In this document: positions 51,741 to 64,000 of the stretch, in pieces
How the letters are laid out: every line of letters starts with the position of its first letter
Numbering within the stretch: position 1 is the stretch's first letter
Source: Oenanthe sinensis
Taxonomy: Eukaryota; Streptophyta; Magnoliopsida; Apiales; Apiaceae
NCBI GenBank assembly: GCA_028671895.1
Contig: CM053802.1
Location: forward strand, 12,345,631 to 12,409,630
Direction: 5' to 3'
DNA length: 64,000 nucleotides
The notes under the pieces: generated by a model
The model's input: the letters and a program-made list of their open reading frames with translations, nothing else
What the model was told of the DNA's origin: nothing
The model's database searches: none
Made by a program: the position numbers and the translations under genes

Positions 51741-54700
51741 CTAAAAATACTGTTCAAGAGGGGCTTTCAAGGATGAATGAACTGCAAGCCATCCTGCCTG
51801 TGTGGGGTGAGCTGTGTCCCAAAAGAATGCTGATTCTGGGTTCTTACATACATTATACATTTTAACTCCCCTATCATTTAAGCTTCCACAGTGATAGTTG
51901 CTGCTAATTCCCATACAGCATGGCTTTAGCGGGGTCTCAAAAATCACATCCCCTGCACCATTTTTTCCTTCATCAGATACACTTATCATATACAATTATG
52001 ATTAAAATTCAAGTAAAACTGATCTAGGGAATGAATCATATATATACTATAAAATATGTATGCACAATGCACCTGAATGATTTTCTTTGTTCTCGATTAC
52101 TTTGTTGAATGAAGTATAAAGATCAAGAATGGTGAATACTGGCTTGCTGCTGTTACTCTCATTGTTTAACTTTGCCACAGCTTGTTCCAGCAAGAAGTTG
52201 TGAAAGATAGCAGCTGTATTCTCAGTCTCATTGCACTGTCGAAATGCAGACCCCTTTGTTTCACGAGGGAGACATCCCAGGGGCTGTAGACCTGTCACAG
52301 CTATTTTACTCCCACCCATTGTTTGAATACGTTTTAAGTTCAATGCTAGCTGGTTGACTACTTGAGTGATAAAGGACATAATTTCCTGTATTAAAATATA
52401 CCAATGTAACATAGAATACTTTTAGTTTAATACCAATGCAGAATAGTGAAACTATATGAAGTACGTATTTTACCGAAATAGTTCCACCTGTAGTGGATAA
52501 GTGACTATAATCATTGCCGGAGAGTGTGACTAAAACCAAGGATGACTGCAGGTCAGTCTTGGTGTAGAGTGAATCAATGAGCATAAGTTTCTCTAAAAAA
52601 TCAATTTGGGTGGTCATGTTCGGCAACAGCACGTCTGTATCAAACACACCTGTCCCTCCATAGGCAAAGTTCATCCCATTGTGCAAACGTTGTCCCGCAA
52701 ATTTCCGCCACTGGTATGGTGTGGGAGACCGGATCCCCAAAGACTTGGCTAAACATAAGGAGTAGCTACGTGAAAAGATCTAATATCGTCCGTACATATA
52801 TATAGTACTAAAGTGAAAACTATTGCAGTAATATGTGTGACTGCCGTGTGCAGGTCAGCAGAGTGAGTTGTGACATATATTCTCTCATAATCATCTAAAA
52901 ATTTTACATTAACTTGGATACTACTTCGTAATAATAACTTGTATTCAAAAAATTTCTAAGATGGATGGGCATCATCAGTGAACTACTGCAGTGGTAATTA
53001 CACGGTTAAGGAATTCAAAAGTGTCGGAATGGTGGGGCAAACGAGTCTAAATAAGCATTGGATCAGTCTGGCGCAGAAAGCACAAGTATGGACTAAATAA
53101 AATTAAGGATGCCTAAACTTACATACACATGCTATGTTACTCAGACTCGGGTACGGAGTGTCGGACACGACACATATCCGAGTGTCCGACATGAAAGATC
53201 TGAAAATTGGGGACACGGGGACACTGTCCTATTTTTAGACACGGATACGGGGACACACCATGATATATTAATAAACAAGTATGGTAAGTAAGATATCTTA
53301 ACAAAAAGTTATAATAAAACTTAGATTAAACATGATTTTGTAAAGGATTTTGCAAATTAGGTGTCTTCTCTGCTTTTATCTCAATCTTGCTTTTTTCTTC
53401 TTCTTGAATATTTATTTTGAATTGGAGGTTTTAGTCTTATTTGATCTTTAAATTGGTCAAAGTGTCCACATTTTAGTCAAAGGATCCGACACGAAATGAG
53501 TGTCGTGTCCGAGTGTCCAAGTGTCCGACACGGGTACGGCGAGTAAAACAGAAGAGTCGGAGTAACATAGTACACATGTAGAATAATATTTTAAAGGTTT
53601 ATCGACTTCCTGCTAACATCACGCTCTCTTCCTGTATACTGTAACTATTAGTAGATGTTAAACGCGGGAAGATTATGAAAATATAACAAAAATAGGAGTT
53701 GGTCCCAAAACAGGCAATTTATATAATCCTCCCATAAAGTATTCAATATATGCAGATCGAGGTTCGAAACACTGCAATTGATTATTACTGTTTCCACCTA
53801 AATTAAACTAGAAAATGTCAGCATCCTGTTGTCAGATATGAGTTCCTTAGCAGATTGTCTCGGTATCTTAATAAGTTACCGAGTATGATTTTTTAAATAT
53901 TGGTCACAGCGAAATTTATAAAATTTATGTCAAATGTTGGTGTTAAACAGGTATGGCTATTACTATATTATGAAATCAGAAAGTGATTTTTGATGTTAAA
54001 ATGCAGTAAAATTTATAGTTTAAGGTATAGTTTTAAAATGAAATGACATCAAATAGATCTAACTTTAGTTATTTTCAAACACATAACCTTTAAATACACA
54101 ATTATATTTGTCACAATCATAATCATTTCCTCTGTTGCATGCCTGCTTGGCATTTATAACAACATATATACTTGATTCTATAATTAACATAAAATATAAC
54201 ATTTTGATAATTCACATCCATGTTTAGCATTGAAGGGTAGTGATATGTTTTCTTTCTAGTGTCAAATTATAGATATATTGGACATGCTTTAAGAGATTTC
54301 AATTTCGAATTTTAATATTGAGTGTTCTTACAAATTAATATCTCCACCTTTATATTACTCTTTACTCTTAGTGAGCTCTTCAGTTACAGCAAGTGTTGAT
54401 GTATAAAATTTACTTCATATTTAGTGTCTTCCATCGACAGTTTCTCAATGCCTATAAAGAATAAAGTTCTATACTTGTGCAAAATTTGATTATCAACTTG
54501 ATAAGATGGACACTGATGACCTTGACATTCCAATTTAGGGAAACTTTAGAAATTATCATATGAATTCGGATATATTATAGCAAACAGTATATAATTATGG
54601 GATTCCCCTTGTTAGAAAAGATAAAGTACAGCTGTAGTGTTGACAAGAAAAAGAAAAGGCTGACAATTGCATGCAGTGGAATAAAAAGGAAAAAACAATA

Positions 54701-55479
54701 TCATGGAACGCGTCCAAACAAAGTAATGACCCACTGCCAAACAACTCTCAATCATAATTTATTAAGTAAGAGTATGTTATGGACCACAGACCATATCGAA
54801 TCAATTTAAAAGGTCTAGATGCACAGATTTATCTTTACATTTATCAATTGCCAAGGTTTTCAAATCAGATACAAAATGAATTTAAATTATTTATGCAGCA
54901 ATTTTGATTAGGTACTATATAGATACCAGAAAACTCTGCTCAATTTATGTATAACTAATTTTAATTCGTCACAGAAATATTCGATCCATTTCAAACTCGG
55001 GATGACACTCCTAGATTTTAACAATCGAGATTTGTGTCTGTTTTCGTGAAATAATTTGGGTCTGGAAAAATATTTGAAATTTTAGACATTACGAACTTTG
55101 GAAAAAGATAAAGTGCATGCAATGAATTTACTGTACTCCAGTCAATTAAAGAAAAGAAAAGCATGAACAGTAAAGACATACAGTAGTAGTTACCAATGTA
55201 ATCGGTGAGTATACGGCCATCGGAGAATCGGCCTGAGGGTTTACCAGGAAATGTGACACCATAAGGCTGCTTCCAAGAAGGGGACTGTGACTTTACAATG
55301 TTACCTGTATCTGCATACGAATCACCGAACACGAATAGCATCTTTGGTTTCGGATCATGTTTCGATATCAGGACTTTTCGAGTTGGCAATGAATCAGAGT
55401 TGATACCATGAACACAAATCAGAAGATGAATGAGGAACAAGAAATAACAATTAAGTAATTTTAGAAGATTCATGATCAT
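51741..55479 (-). CDS. GDSL esterase/lipase (secreted SGNH hydrolase)
   Basis: Four exons: 55479-55194, 52748-52474, 52385-52073, 51967-51741, phases consistent, 366 residues, normal for plant GDSL lipases. A hydrophobic N-terminal signal (LLKLLNCYFLFLIHLLICVHG) points to secretion. Block I FGDSYADTGN (residues 51-60, nucleophile Ser54), block III GND (173-175) and block V DTAHPTQAGW (Asp342, His345) give the catalytic set. The oxyanion Gly lies in NFAYGGTG. It should hydrolyse ester bonds of lipids or acylated wall or cutin compounds; the substrate cannot be read from sequence. It resembles the At5g03610-type group. Intron 1 is about 2.4 kb and holds a hAT MITE. The start may instead be the ATG at 55473. 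Confidence 0.94.
53132..53570. mobile_element. hAT-type MITE, copy 2 (TIR CTATGTTACTCAGACTC)
   Basis: The ends ctatgttactcagactcggg and, reversed, ctatgttactccgactcttc are flanked by a perfect 8-bp duplication 'tacacatg' (53124-53131, 53571-53578). Inner repeats of 'gtgtcggacacg' words extend the inverted arms. Non-coding, inside GDSL intron 1. Same family as 2355-2541. Confidence 0.9.
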
Positions 55480-57388
55480 CAGATATGATTTTACAGGACT
55501 ATGGTTTCTTGGTTTGTCTACTACAGGAGCCTGTCAGTGTGTGTTTGGAGAGATGTGACAAAAACAAACACTTTCTTTCAAGTAGTCATCCTATTCAACT
55601 TGTGATTGCTAGGTCTGCTAATGAGCCAAGTGTTTGTAAATTTCGGCCTCTAAATTATCATGCACAACAAACACTTTGCCTATTGTTTGTTCCCTGTCCG
55701 CTTGTGCATCCGCTATTTATACGTATACGTATATTTTTCAGTTGTGCAAAACCAAAACATATATATTACTCCCCTCCCTTCTGCATGTTCTACTTGGGTG
55801 TTAATTTGGCCAATCTACAAAATGTTTGTCCTGTAGTGATATAAAGTTATAAATGTGGATGTGTTAGGTGAATAATTAATTCAGAAATATATTTTCATTA
55901 TATTCTAAAACAAAAAATTAAGGTATTAGCAGATATCATCAATCTCAAAGATATGAAAATCAATCAACGGGATAACTTCCTTCTTTTTTTTCCCAATTCA
56001 ACGGGATAACTTTAAATGAATAGATATAGATCAAAAACTTTCAAAATTGTTACAGATATAAAAGTGATTAAAAATTTCCGAGGTATCAATGTGTTATTAA
56101 TCATTTTCTTAAAAATAATATGTGGTCTGCGTGCATAGTGTCCCACCCAATAAAAAGATACCAGGTGTAATTTTTGAGAATATTTTTGAGATCTAATCTG
56201 TGACATCTAGCATTACTCTTAAAATAAAATTATATCATTATTAAGTATAGAATAATATCCACATGTAAAATCTTACCGATATCTGAAAATTATATCATAT
56301 TTATTTCTAAGATTATGAATATCATAATTACTCAAAAGTACAAAAATTTATATACATATATTTTTTTAATAAATAATCAAAAGAGTGTGTAAATCAAAAG
56401 TTATTCCAATTTTTTTTCCGACGTGTCACAACATATGATTTGTTTTAATTCATGTACACATATGTATGCTCAGCGGTTTTATATTATTATAGAAAAATTA
56501 CCGATTACATACATAATAACTCAGGACCATTTTTTTGGTACGTAACATTTTTCTAATCAAAATAAGCACTCAAATGTAAACCGACAGGGTGTAAGGATGT
56601 AAGGATTCATTTGGATTTCGAAAATAAAGATTTGAATTTGAATATCTTTTAAAACCTGTTAATTAAGATTTTAAAAAGTTTTAAATATTTAATTTGAATT
56701 AAAAATAATTGTTTACACCCCTATTTTTGAAGAACTCTACGAATAAATTATAGGCTCCGAAAATCAAAGTAAAATGTGTTGCTCATGCCCCCACTTTTTT
56801 TTTGACACTGTTGTCATCTTAATTTCTTGAGATTAGGAGCCTAAGATACACTTAGATAATTAAATTAACTAAAATACATAAGATTTTATATACAAACATG
56901 AGAAGAGCAATTTGATAAAATCAAGATTTATTTAAAATTTTAGTAATATACTATTATTTTATATTAAAATCTTAGGAAACTATGTAAGAGATATCTTAGT
57001 TCCTTTTGAATTTAATTTCTTTAAATATGATGTGAGCGTATATAAAAATATATTGTTACCATTTTATTTATTAATGTTAAATATTTACGAATGTAAACGG
57101 AAACTAAATATTTTTAATTTATAGCAAATGGATCAAATAATTATTTACAAATGATACATATATCAATTATAACTTGTCAAGTAGTATATGGAGTTTTTGT
57201 TGAGAACACATTCATTTTCGTTCCTTAAAAAATTGAATTGAAGAACAGGATTAGAGGAGTGTTGTTGGGGTCAAGTCTGTAAATTACAAAAACACATGTT
57301 GTGTTTGCGTAAAAAACACATAACAAAACGATATATCATGAAGTATACATGGATAGAATCTCTGGACCTATGTATAGAGAGAGAACAA
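55480..57388. other. Spacer between GDSL and LysM loci
   Basis: The left edge should be the GDSL promoter (reads on minus); a 119-codon frame at 55485-55844 on plus overlaps it and has no recognisable domain. 56000-57270 is AT-rich with nothing recognised. Confidence 0.45.
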
Positions 57389-57695
57389 TTAAAGTGTATG
57401 ATATATATACTTAGGTGTAATTTTGATAAGTAGACCAGGAAAAACATCATCAGGATGATGAATATGAGGATTGAATTCAACAATATATGGATCGTCGCAC
57501 TTTTCACTTATGTTCTGCAATGTGTCTCAACTCCCACCACATATATATCTCGTCGCATGCTCTCTTCCTCAAACTAATACTAGCAGTGCTAGTACTAGAC
57601 TCGCAAAAGTTCAACACCAATATTAATCCCAACAACACAGCACAATACCATGTTATCTTCTCCGCTAATTCAGTCGACGATTGTCGTCGTCCCAT
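57389..57695 (-). pseudogene. LysM-domain membrane/secreted protein, frameshifted
   Basis: ATG 57695 opens MGRRQSSTELAEKITWYC, followed by a hydrophobic segment (VLLGLILVLNF) and ACDEIY, then the frame is lost. The expected LysM sequence resumes in other frames: ETLQNIS, EKCDDPYIVEFNPHIHHPDD and DVFPGLLIKITP, ending at a TAA at 57389-57391. The frame breaks map to an AT run (about 57551-57560) and an ACACA run (about 57530). Plant homologues read CDxIYVVGEGETLxxISDKCGDPFIVExNP. LysM domains bind N-acetylglucosamine polymers such as chitin. An intron cannot explain the breaks because it would be only about 26 bases. It is either a pseudogene or a sequence with two dinucleotide errors. Confidence 0.72.
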
Positions 57696-58937
57696 ATCTA
57701 TTTATTCAGCAATGCAATCAAGCGAAATGAAGGGAATGTGGTTTGGATATCAAAGTATTTGATGAAGGAGTTTAAGTAGTAGAAGAAGAGAAAAGAGTGA
57801 TCAAGGGACGTTGGATTAAACTTTTCAAATTTTGTTGGAGTGGTTACGATGCTGGCGGGAGTTGAGTTGGTACCTTCCTAACTGCATCTCTAAATCATAT
57901 CAATGCATCAATTTTTATGTATGAGAGCACGTATTCAAGTGATTGATTGTAATTTGAACAGTGATGAAATATATATTCACATGAATGTATGCTTGAATGC
58001 TTGATCCGTGAATTATTATAAAAGAATAAAAATTCTAAGGATTCATATTTTGCAAAGCAATGTAGGTGTGGTTGTAACTTGTAAGTAAAGATTTAATGGA
58101 GTACTATTAGCTTTAGTCTGTTTCAAATTACAATATTTTTATTCAATGAAATCATCCATTAATACCCCTATTTAAAGTTTTCATTTCATATTTTTATGCC
58201 CAACTCTAGAATATTATAGACACATATTCCTTTCATTTACATTCAAGTCAAAATTTAAATTATCTATACCCTTCCGACTGTGATATAACAATTTTAAAAT
58301 TGGAATAAACTCTTTTTTGTCAAAAAAAACTCATTTAATTTATATTTATATAATATAAAAACACAAAATTGGAATATTTTACTCCCTCAATTTCATTTTA
58401 GTGGCCATTTTAATTTTTTGCAATTTTTTTTATTACATGTTCTATGTTTTTAAAATATAATTAATGACTTATTTTAATCGATTATTCCTATTTAATTTAT
58501 TGCTCTTTTTTCTCATGTTTTATTTGTGTTTTAATGTATTAGTGACTCCTCTTTAATTATATATGTTTTTTTCTAAAACGATTACTAAAAAAAGTATTAT
58601 TATAGTTTCAAAAAAAAAAAAAAAAGTATTATTATAAATTTAATTTCCAAATTTAGCCCCAGAATATAGTCGAGTACTACTACTACTATTCTTCAAAATG
58701 GACACAGTAAGTTTAGTTGAACTGCTCAATTGAATGAGCTGACTTCTTTTTTTCGTGTGGGTATTTTCCCAAGAAGATCCAAGTCAGGTTGACCTCGACC
58801 TCTGCGAACTAGTCAGCTGCGAGCCAAGTCACTCCAAACCCGAAAACATTTATTAAGCTCTGTCGTCCCATAATTTGAAAATCTCTACTTCATAGTTGAC
58901 AAATATTCTGGGAACATAAATTTATTTTAAATTCAAT
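57696..58937. other. Spacer upstream of the LysM locus
   Basis: AT-rich. One possible Stowaway left end (ctccctcaatttcatttt at about 58382) has no convincing partner. No gene seen. Confidence 0.45.
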
Positions 58938-59427
58938 GGATATTCACTAGGATACTCTTGTATAATTGGCATTCATCAATGCATCTTTATATTATTGATT
59001 TCTATCCATGGTATCTTGTATATTTGATTTTTCATATATAATATCCTTCTATTAAGTAAAAAATAATAGAATTGATTTCAAATCGTAAAATAAATTGCAT
59101 ATTTGAAATCTTTGCAAAAAAAAATGAAATAGACTATTGGATCATGTAAAACAGAATTAAATTATTGAGATATATTAAAACTCTATAACCAAATTTTGAT
59201 CATTAATATCTCACTCATTTTGACTCCGTTTTATATAATTTAAGAATCTATTTTATGTAACTTTTCGCAAAGATTTCAAATATACAATTTATTTTACAGT
59301 TTGAAATCAATTCTATTGACAGAAGGATATTATATATGGAAAAACAAATGTATGAGAGCACCATGAATTGAAGTCAATAATGTAATAGCACAATTGTCAA
59401 TAATAAGAGTATCATAGATAATATCCC
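58938..59427. mobile_element. Long-TIR foldback/MULE-like MITE
   Basis: About 180 bases at the left recur inverted at the right: 'atataatatccttct', 'aatagaattgatttcaaa', 'gtaaaataaattg' and 'tttgaaatctttgc' appear in matching order. Flanks taaattcaat (58928-58937) and taaatttaat (59428-59437) form a 9-10-bp target duplication with one mismatch, the length typical of Mutator-like elements. Non-coding. Confidence 0.75.
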
Positions 59428-59849
59428 TAAATTTAATGATATGACTACAAATTTTATTTAAGTAAAATGAGAAATTTTTTTATGTATACAACTACGCAAA
59501 TTTTATGCTTCAATTTATTGTCAAACAAAATCTGATTTTTTTTTTTGTACAGGTATAGAATCTTTAAGAATTAAAGCTTTAAAATAAGTAGTAAAAAGTT
59601 ATGATTCCTGAAAACTAATTTCAATAAAAATATAAAATGCAAAAGTACTTTGTTATGCACAACATGATTGTTTCAGGTGACGGACATTAAGATATTTTTA
59701 CCAAAAACCAATCTACCGTTACTAATTGTTTTTCGAGAGGCTCAGCAGCAAAAATAGCCCCATGTTAAAGTTGGTCTTTAGCGGTAGATAGCACCTGTGC
59801 CTGTACTCCTGAAGAAAATTATGGATTTTGAACAGCCAGCTCAGTGCTT

Positions 59850-61933
59850 TCATGAAGCCTCGCGCATCCGGGGATTTGGCGAACCAACAATATTGGCAGC
59901 TCCCTTCAAATGACCTTTCGCATTCCCACCAGCTTGAGTGCTTGAAACCTTGGTATTACTCGTCTCAGTAGCTAACATGGACCTCTTTATCTGCCAGAAT
60001 AAAAATCATTAGTCCTGCTAGATTACAAGGACTAATAACATATAACCAAGAGATTGATTAACAAATTCTGATTAAGCCAAGACTTGTATAATTGGGCATA
60101 TGTAAGTCCATACTTTCCGAAATATATAAGAAAACTAGGATAAACAAAAAAGGATTCAAACTATAATCAAACATACCGCTGAGAGTCTTTCTCTATGAAT
60201 GTCACTAGCGGACTGCAAAACAGTAGTACAGAAAAATTACAGAAAAAGATGAAAAATTAGAGAAAAACAGTAGTGCTGAATGCAACAACATATTAGAACA
60301 TGAATTGTCTCGCTATAAAAAAACAGATGCCATTAAAAATGGCACTTGATAGGGTATTTTTACCGGTTTTCTGTACCCCTTGATCTCATCTCCACTAAAA
60401 CCAGGAAGAGTCATATTCCAGTTTCTTTCTGAACAACACCATCAGCAAATTAATGGTAGATGCTAAATTAGGTAAAAGTAACCAACTAATCCTGCAAACT
60501 AACCAAGATGTAGAAGAATATCCTTGGCTTCCAAAGTGTTTGATTTGCGATGTTTGGCCAAAGAGCAACCAAATGTTGTAATCTGCAGGGCATAACAATT
60601 TGGAAGGGACAAGATAATGAAACCAAATAAACATATTCTTTATGTAAGAGAAAGCTGAAATACACTCAAGTCAAATGAATAATAAAATGCAATAGTTAGT
60701 ACTTCGTATCGAAGAGCAAGTGTTGATGACAAGCAGGAAATTGTAAAAGAAGCAATTAATACACATAGGAAGAAACAGGACTTCTCAAACTATTAGTATA
60801 GCTTAAATAGATATCTGAAAATTACTTTTTTAAGTCACCTACGTGGCTAATAAATTTTATCATCTTAAGGATTGGACTCTGGAGAATGCTGGACAAGCTC
60901 TTACATAGAAAAAACATATAAATCAGAGCACAAATTTACTTGCGCTGTGTGTAGGTTAACTAGCTTGTATACTTTTGAGTCATTTTTAATTAAATAGGAT
61001 ATGCCATAAGATAGTTTTGCCAAAAAGTTTATGAGAGGCCACAACAATATTCACATAAAGTACATTGTCTGCTTTCAAGCTAGTGGAGGATTTTAATACG
61101 GCCATAACTCATAAGGGTAAATATGGGAAAACTCACAAATGGATTATCAGAAATTGACAGAATATGTAGCAAAATGCTTTCAACTTGGACGTCACAAGCT
61201 AAGATGCACAAAACAATTAGTCATACAGTAGATTCATTAACTCACAGATTCTACGAATTCATCTGCGATATCGACAAGTATGTCTTCTACTTCAGGATTC
61301 AATGTCTCTGATGGATCAATCTATTCAACAAAACAGAGTTTATGAAGGCCAGAAGTATTAAAAGAAATAAGTCCATGCATAAATTTTGGCGCAGGTATTT
61401 AATATGTGAATGAATACTGGGGTCATTACCTGAGCTACCAGCTCCTGAATACTTCTTTTGCTAAGAATTCTACTACAAGATTCACCAGACCCTACAGCAG
61501 CTGCTGCACCAGAGGGGTTTGGTTGGACAGAACTAGATTGTATCATCGGCTGAGAGATAATTTTCTGATTTCCAGTTCCCTGACCTCTTGTGATCTGTTG
61601 TTGATGGGGTACAGACTGTTGGATTCTTGACGAGGGAAATTGTTGGCCATAATGCTCTTGCTGCTGATGTGAGAGTGCAGATTGCGATTGTTGAGCAGAG
61701 GATATTTGCTGCTGCTGCTGCTGAGCATTTGCAATGGGAAGATGATGTGGAGGTAGGATGGATCTTTGCTGTGGTGGCTGCGTACTTGATGAGGGTCTAA
61801 ATTGTGTGGGTGGTAAAGGAGGCTTCCCTTGAGATCCAGAAGGTAGCCAAGGCTGATTATGAGGCTGCAAACTCTGTGACGAACCAGGCGATCCCACAGA
61901 TGAGGCTCTTAAGAGGCTATGGCTTTGGAAATT
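59850..61933 (-). CDS. TAF12: Transcription initiation factor TFIID subunit 12 (N-terminus not found)
   Basis: Exons 61933-61430, 61320-61246, 60582-60504, 60428-60364, 60212-60177, 59990-59850 join in phase and give 299 residues. The 61933 boundary is an acceptor (CATGTAG, phase 0), so an upstream exon is missing and may lie beyond 64000. A Gln/Pro/Ser-rich region (with a CAG-type run encoding six Gln near 61703-61721) leads into the histone fold: RILSKRSIQELVAQ, IDPSETLNPEVEDILVDIAD, EFVESITTFGCSLAKHRKS, NTLEAKDILLHLERNWNMTL, PGFSGDEIKGYRKP. TAF12 has an H2B-like fold and pairs with TAF4 in TFIID (and occurs in SAGA), in the nucleus. The tail ends NIVGSPNPRMREAS. It is the short TAF12 type rather than the long Gln-rich TAF12b/EER4 type. 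Confidence 0.92.
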
Positions 61934-64000
61934 CTACATGATAGAACAAGCGACATGATAACAAATCCAAACCAAAAATACTCAGTCACCATGTGAAATT
62001 AGGCAGTAAATCAATCTATATGTTCCCAAGTCCTAACAATGTGATACCACATGTACTAATGTTAAAAGAGCTCAATTCGTATTTCACAGTCGCAAACATA
62101 CTAATGGAAGATACTATTTTAAGGGAAAATGCACTTTTTCTCATTAGACTGAGCGTCAATATATATTTGCATACCAAAATCAGTTTTATATTGCTTGACC
62201 CTGTTAACCTACAAATTCCTAATTACAAGACACTATAAATCTTGCCAACTCATTCAACGTGTTAACTAAAAAGTTGCAAGTAACATGTGAAGTGTAAAAA
62301 TTGTAAGCAACATATCTTTGTCCATGTAACAATCCAGGTAGAAAATAATTACTAGAGAAAGTGTAAAAAAGGTGACGATGTTAAAGAAATAGCCTCATCA
62401 TCCCTTCCAGAGCGAATGTTAAGGGTCAAGAACGGGTCAGTATTTAAAATTTTCAACTACAAAAAAGTTCATTCACCACTAACAACCCCTGTAGCACGCG
62501 TCTTCTTCAATTTTCTATGGAGCATATAAGAAAAATAAGTAATTTTAACTAGTGATGATAATGCTAACGCTTTGCCACTATTCTTTATTAACTTTTCTTT
62601 TTCCCACCCAGTTTGCATTCGACCGGTTGTGAACCCTCGTTCTCCCACAAAGGGAGTGTCAACAAGAAACAATTTTCCACCAAAAGATTCCTGCATAATT
62701 AACAAACACCAACTGTATTCATCACTTACAAATGTATGCCTTTGGCAGACACTAGTTCCACCACACCCACAAACAATGACAGGTTTTTAATCTCTCTCCA
62801 TGTTAATCCCAACAACCTAATGATTAAGGTCCCGTTTGGGTTTGGTATTGTTGTTGCAACAGCTACAGTTTTTTATGTCAGAAAGGTGTATGGTAAAATT
62901 CAAAAACTGATGTCTGAAAAAATGTTTTTGGCCTAAAAGTTGTTAGAGAAAGCATGACCCCCATGCCTTTAGAAAAAGTTGTTTTTCAGCTTTTGCAGAA
63001 AGTAACTACAAATTTCATCATCAAACCTCCCCAATCACATTATTTTTATATATTATATCTCAAAATATGTTCAAACCAAAAAAAATCAACAAACAGTCAT
63101 CTGATTTTTCCTAACAGAGCACTTTTTCTACCAGCACACTTTTCCTACCAACACTTTTTCTCAAAGTACAACAGTTTTCAACAGCAATCCCAAACGGAAC
63201 CTAAATATCCTCTTATAGACTATAGTTCAATAGGTTTCTTCAAGAAACAATAATGAAGGACTAAGGTGTTGAAGAAGATCACTTACAAAAAGTGCGCAGC
63301 TTGCTAAACTCCAAAGCATTGTGTTTAAAGAGTGAAGACAAAATAATGAGCCATTTTGTTATTGTAAAAATAAGTTCTATATTAAAATTAGGTAGATTTG
63401 TTTGTCTTGGATGACATTATTTGCTTTTGAATTGTGTTAATATTTTTTTAAGTACAGCATAAATTATCAAAGTGGTCACTCCTCGGCAATCTTAAGCAGA
63501 TCAGAAAAGTCAAACTGGTCTTGTTCAACTCATCAAACAGAAAAAGTACACTCTATTATAAAAGTGAATGAACCTAAAATTTTAAACAGCTTTAGTTTGA
63601 CAGGTGGCACATATCCTAACATGCCAGTTACGTGGTCATATAGTGGATTCGAGAGCAAAATTAAAAATAAAGAACAAAACTTTTTTTCTGAACCTTTGCC
63701 ATCTTTGTACAACCTAAAGATAATGCTTAGGTTCATTGATAATACATAAATACAGTGAACTGACATAATTATCATTCCATGTCCAGCTTCAGTCAATTCT
63801 AGTTATTCCAGTAAGAAACTCCTATAAGCTTTATCTACCTATTGGCACACACAATACAGAACAATTCAAAACTAGTAACCCTTCTCATTTTTCTCAATCA
63901 CCTGATTAACAAAAAAAGATCAATAGAGGCTATTTCAGCTTATAAAGAAGAAAACAGAAGATTGGATGAAATTCGGGGTTCTGAAATTGAGGGAATGGGT
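61934..64000. other. Upstream intron/leader region of TAF12
   Basis: It contains an inverted-repeat element at about 62828-63201 (gtcccgtttgggtttggtat ... caatcccaaacggaacc) resembling hAT-type MITEs. I found no convincing TAF12 exon. Several open frames (for example 62469-62705 minus, 62954-63253 plus) lack family motifs. Confidence 0.5.
62828..63201. mobile_element. hAT-like MITE (TIR GTCCCGTTTGGG)
   Basis: The inverted ends ggtcccgtttgggttt and (reversed) ggttccgtttgggattg, and inner 'caacagctaca' versus 'gttgctgttgaaaactg'-type similarity, mark a MITE. No exact target duplication found. No ORF of note. Confidence 0.6.

Noticed and set aside
55485..55844. 119-codon plus ORF in the GDSL promoter
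   Set aside because: No domain; antisense to the promoter and leader region of a well-supported gene.
58382..58680. Stowaway MITE starting ctccctcaattt
   Set aside because: No matching right terminus with TA flank could be found.
1..64000. CRISPR arrays, operons, phage or viral inserts, toxin genes
   Set aside because: Nothing of these kinds is visible; the window is ordinary plant nuclear DNA with transposons.

Overview
This is plant nuclear DNA, almost certainly from a eudicot. The genes have many short exons with GT-AG introns, the spacers are very AT-rich, and the transposons are plant types: Stowaway/mariner, Harbinger, hAT and MULE miniatures, Helitron ends, a miniature LTR element and tRNA-derived SINEs. 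The protein families all have close Arabidopsis relatives. I cannot name the species from the sequence.

Layout. (1) 139-16723, minus: a BTB/POZ plus leucine-rich-repeat protein of the FBL11 type. I resolved 16 exons; the C-terminus runs off the left edge, and the introns are packed with transposable elements. (2) 16724-18653: spacer with two interleaved inverted repeats. (3) 18654-21616, minus: a KIPK-type AGC VIII protein kinase, two coding exons, with a 5' leader reaching about 23.0 kb. (4) 23.1-32.5 kb: gene-poor and transposon-rich. It includes a near-complete mariner-like element (25288-27816) whose ends match the Stowaway miniatures in the FBL11 introns. (5) 32496-36608, plus: monodehydroascorbate reductase, 10 exons, 434 residues. 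(6) 37863-41137, plus: an IQM3-like calmodulin-binding protein, 9 exons. (7) 43308-51050, plus: a bZIP62-like (group J) transcription factor, 7 exons, with a 4-kb first intron and two exons that look like a tandem duplication. (8) 51741-55479, minus: a GDSL esterase/lipase, 4 exons. (9) 57389-57695, minus: a LysM-domain gene that reads as a pseudogene. (10) 59850 to beyond 61933, minus: TFIID subunit TAF12, whose N-terminus was not found in the window.

The genes are unrelated housekeeping, signalling or stress genes and do not form a pathway or cluster. I found no unmistakable new system. The most interesting items are: the mariner element with a second, convergent acidic ORF; a small hAT-type MITE family with two copies and perfect 8-bp target duplications; the bZIP exon duplication; a miniature LTR element split by two Harbinger MITEs beside an FBL11 splice donor; and the FBL11 lesions (lost acceptor, phase mismatch). 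Several reading-frame lesions fall in short homopolymer or dinucleotide runs, so assembly error must be excluded before calling decay.

All exon boundaries were read by eye from splice signals, reading phase and remembered family sequence. No database search was run.
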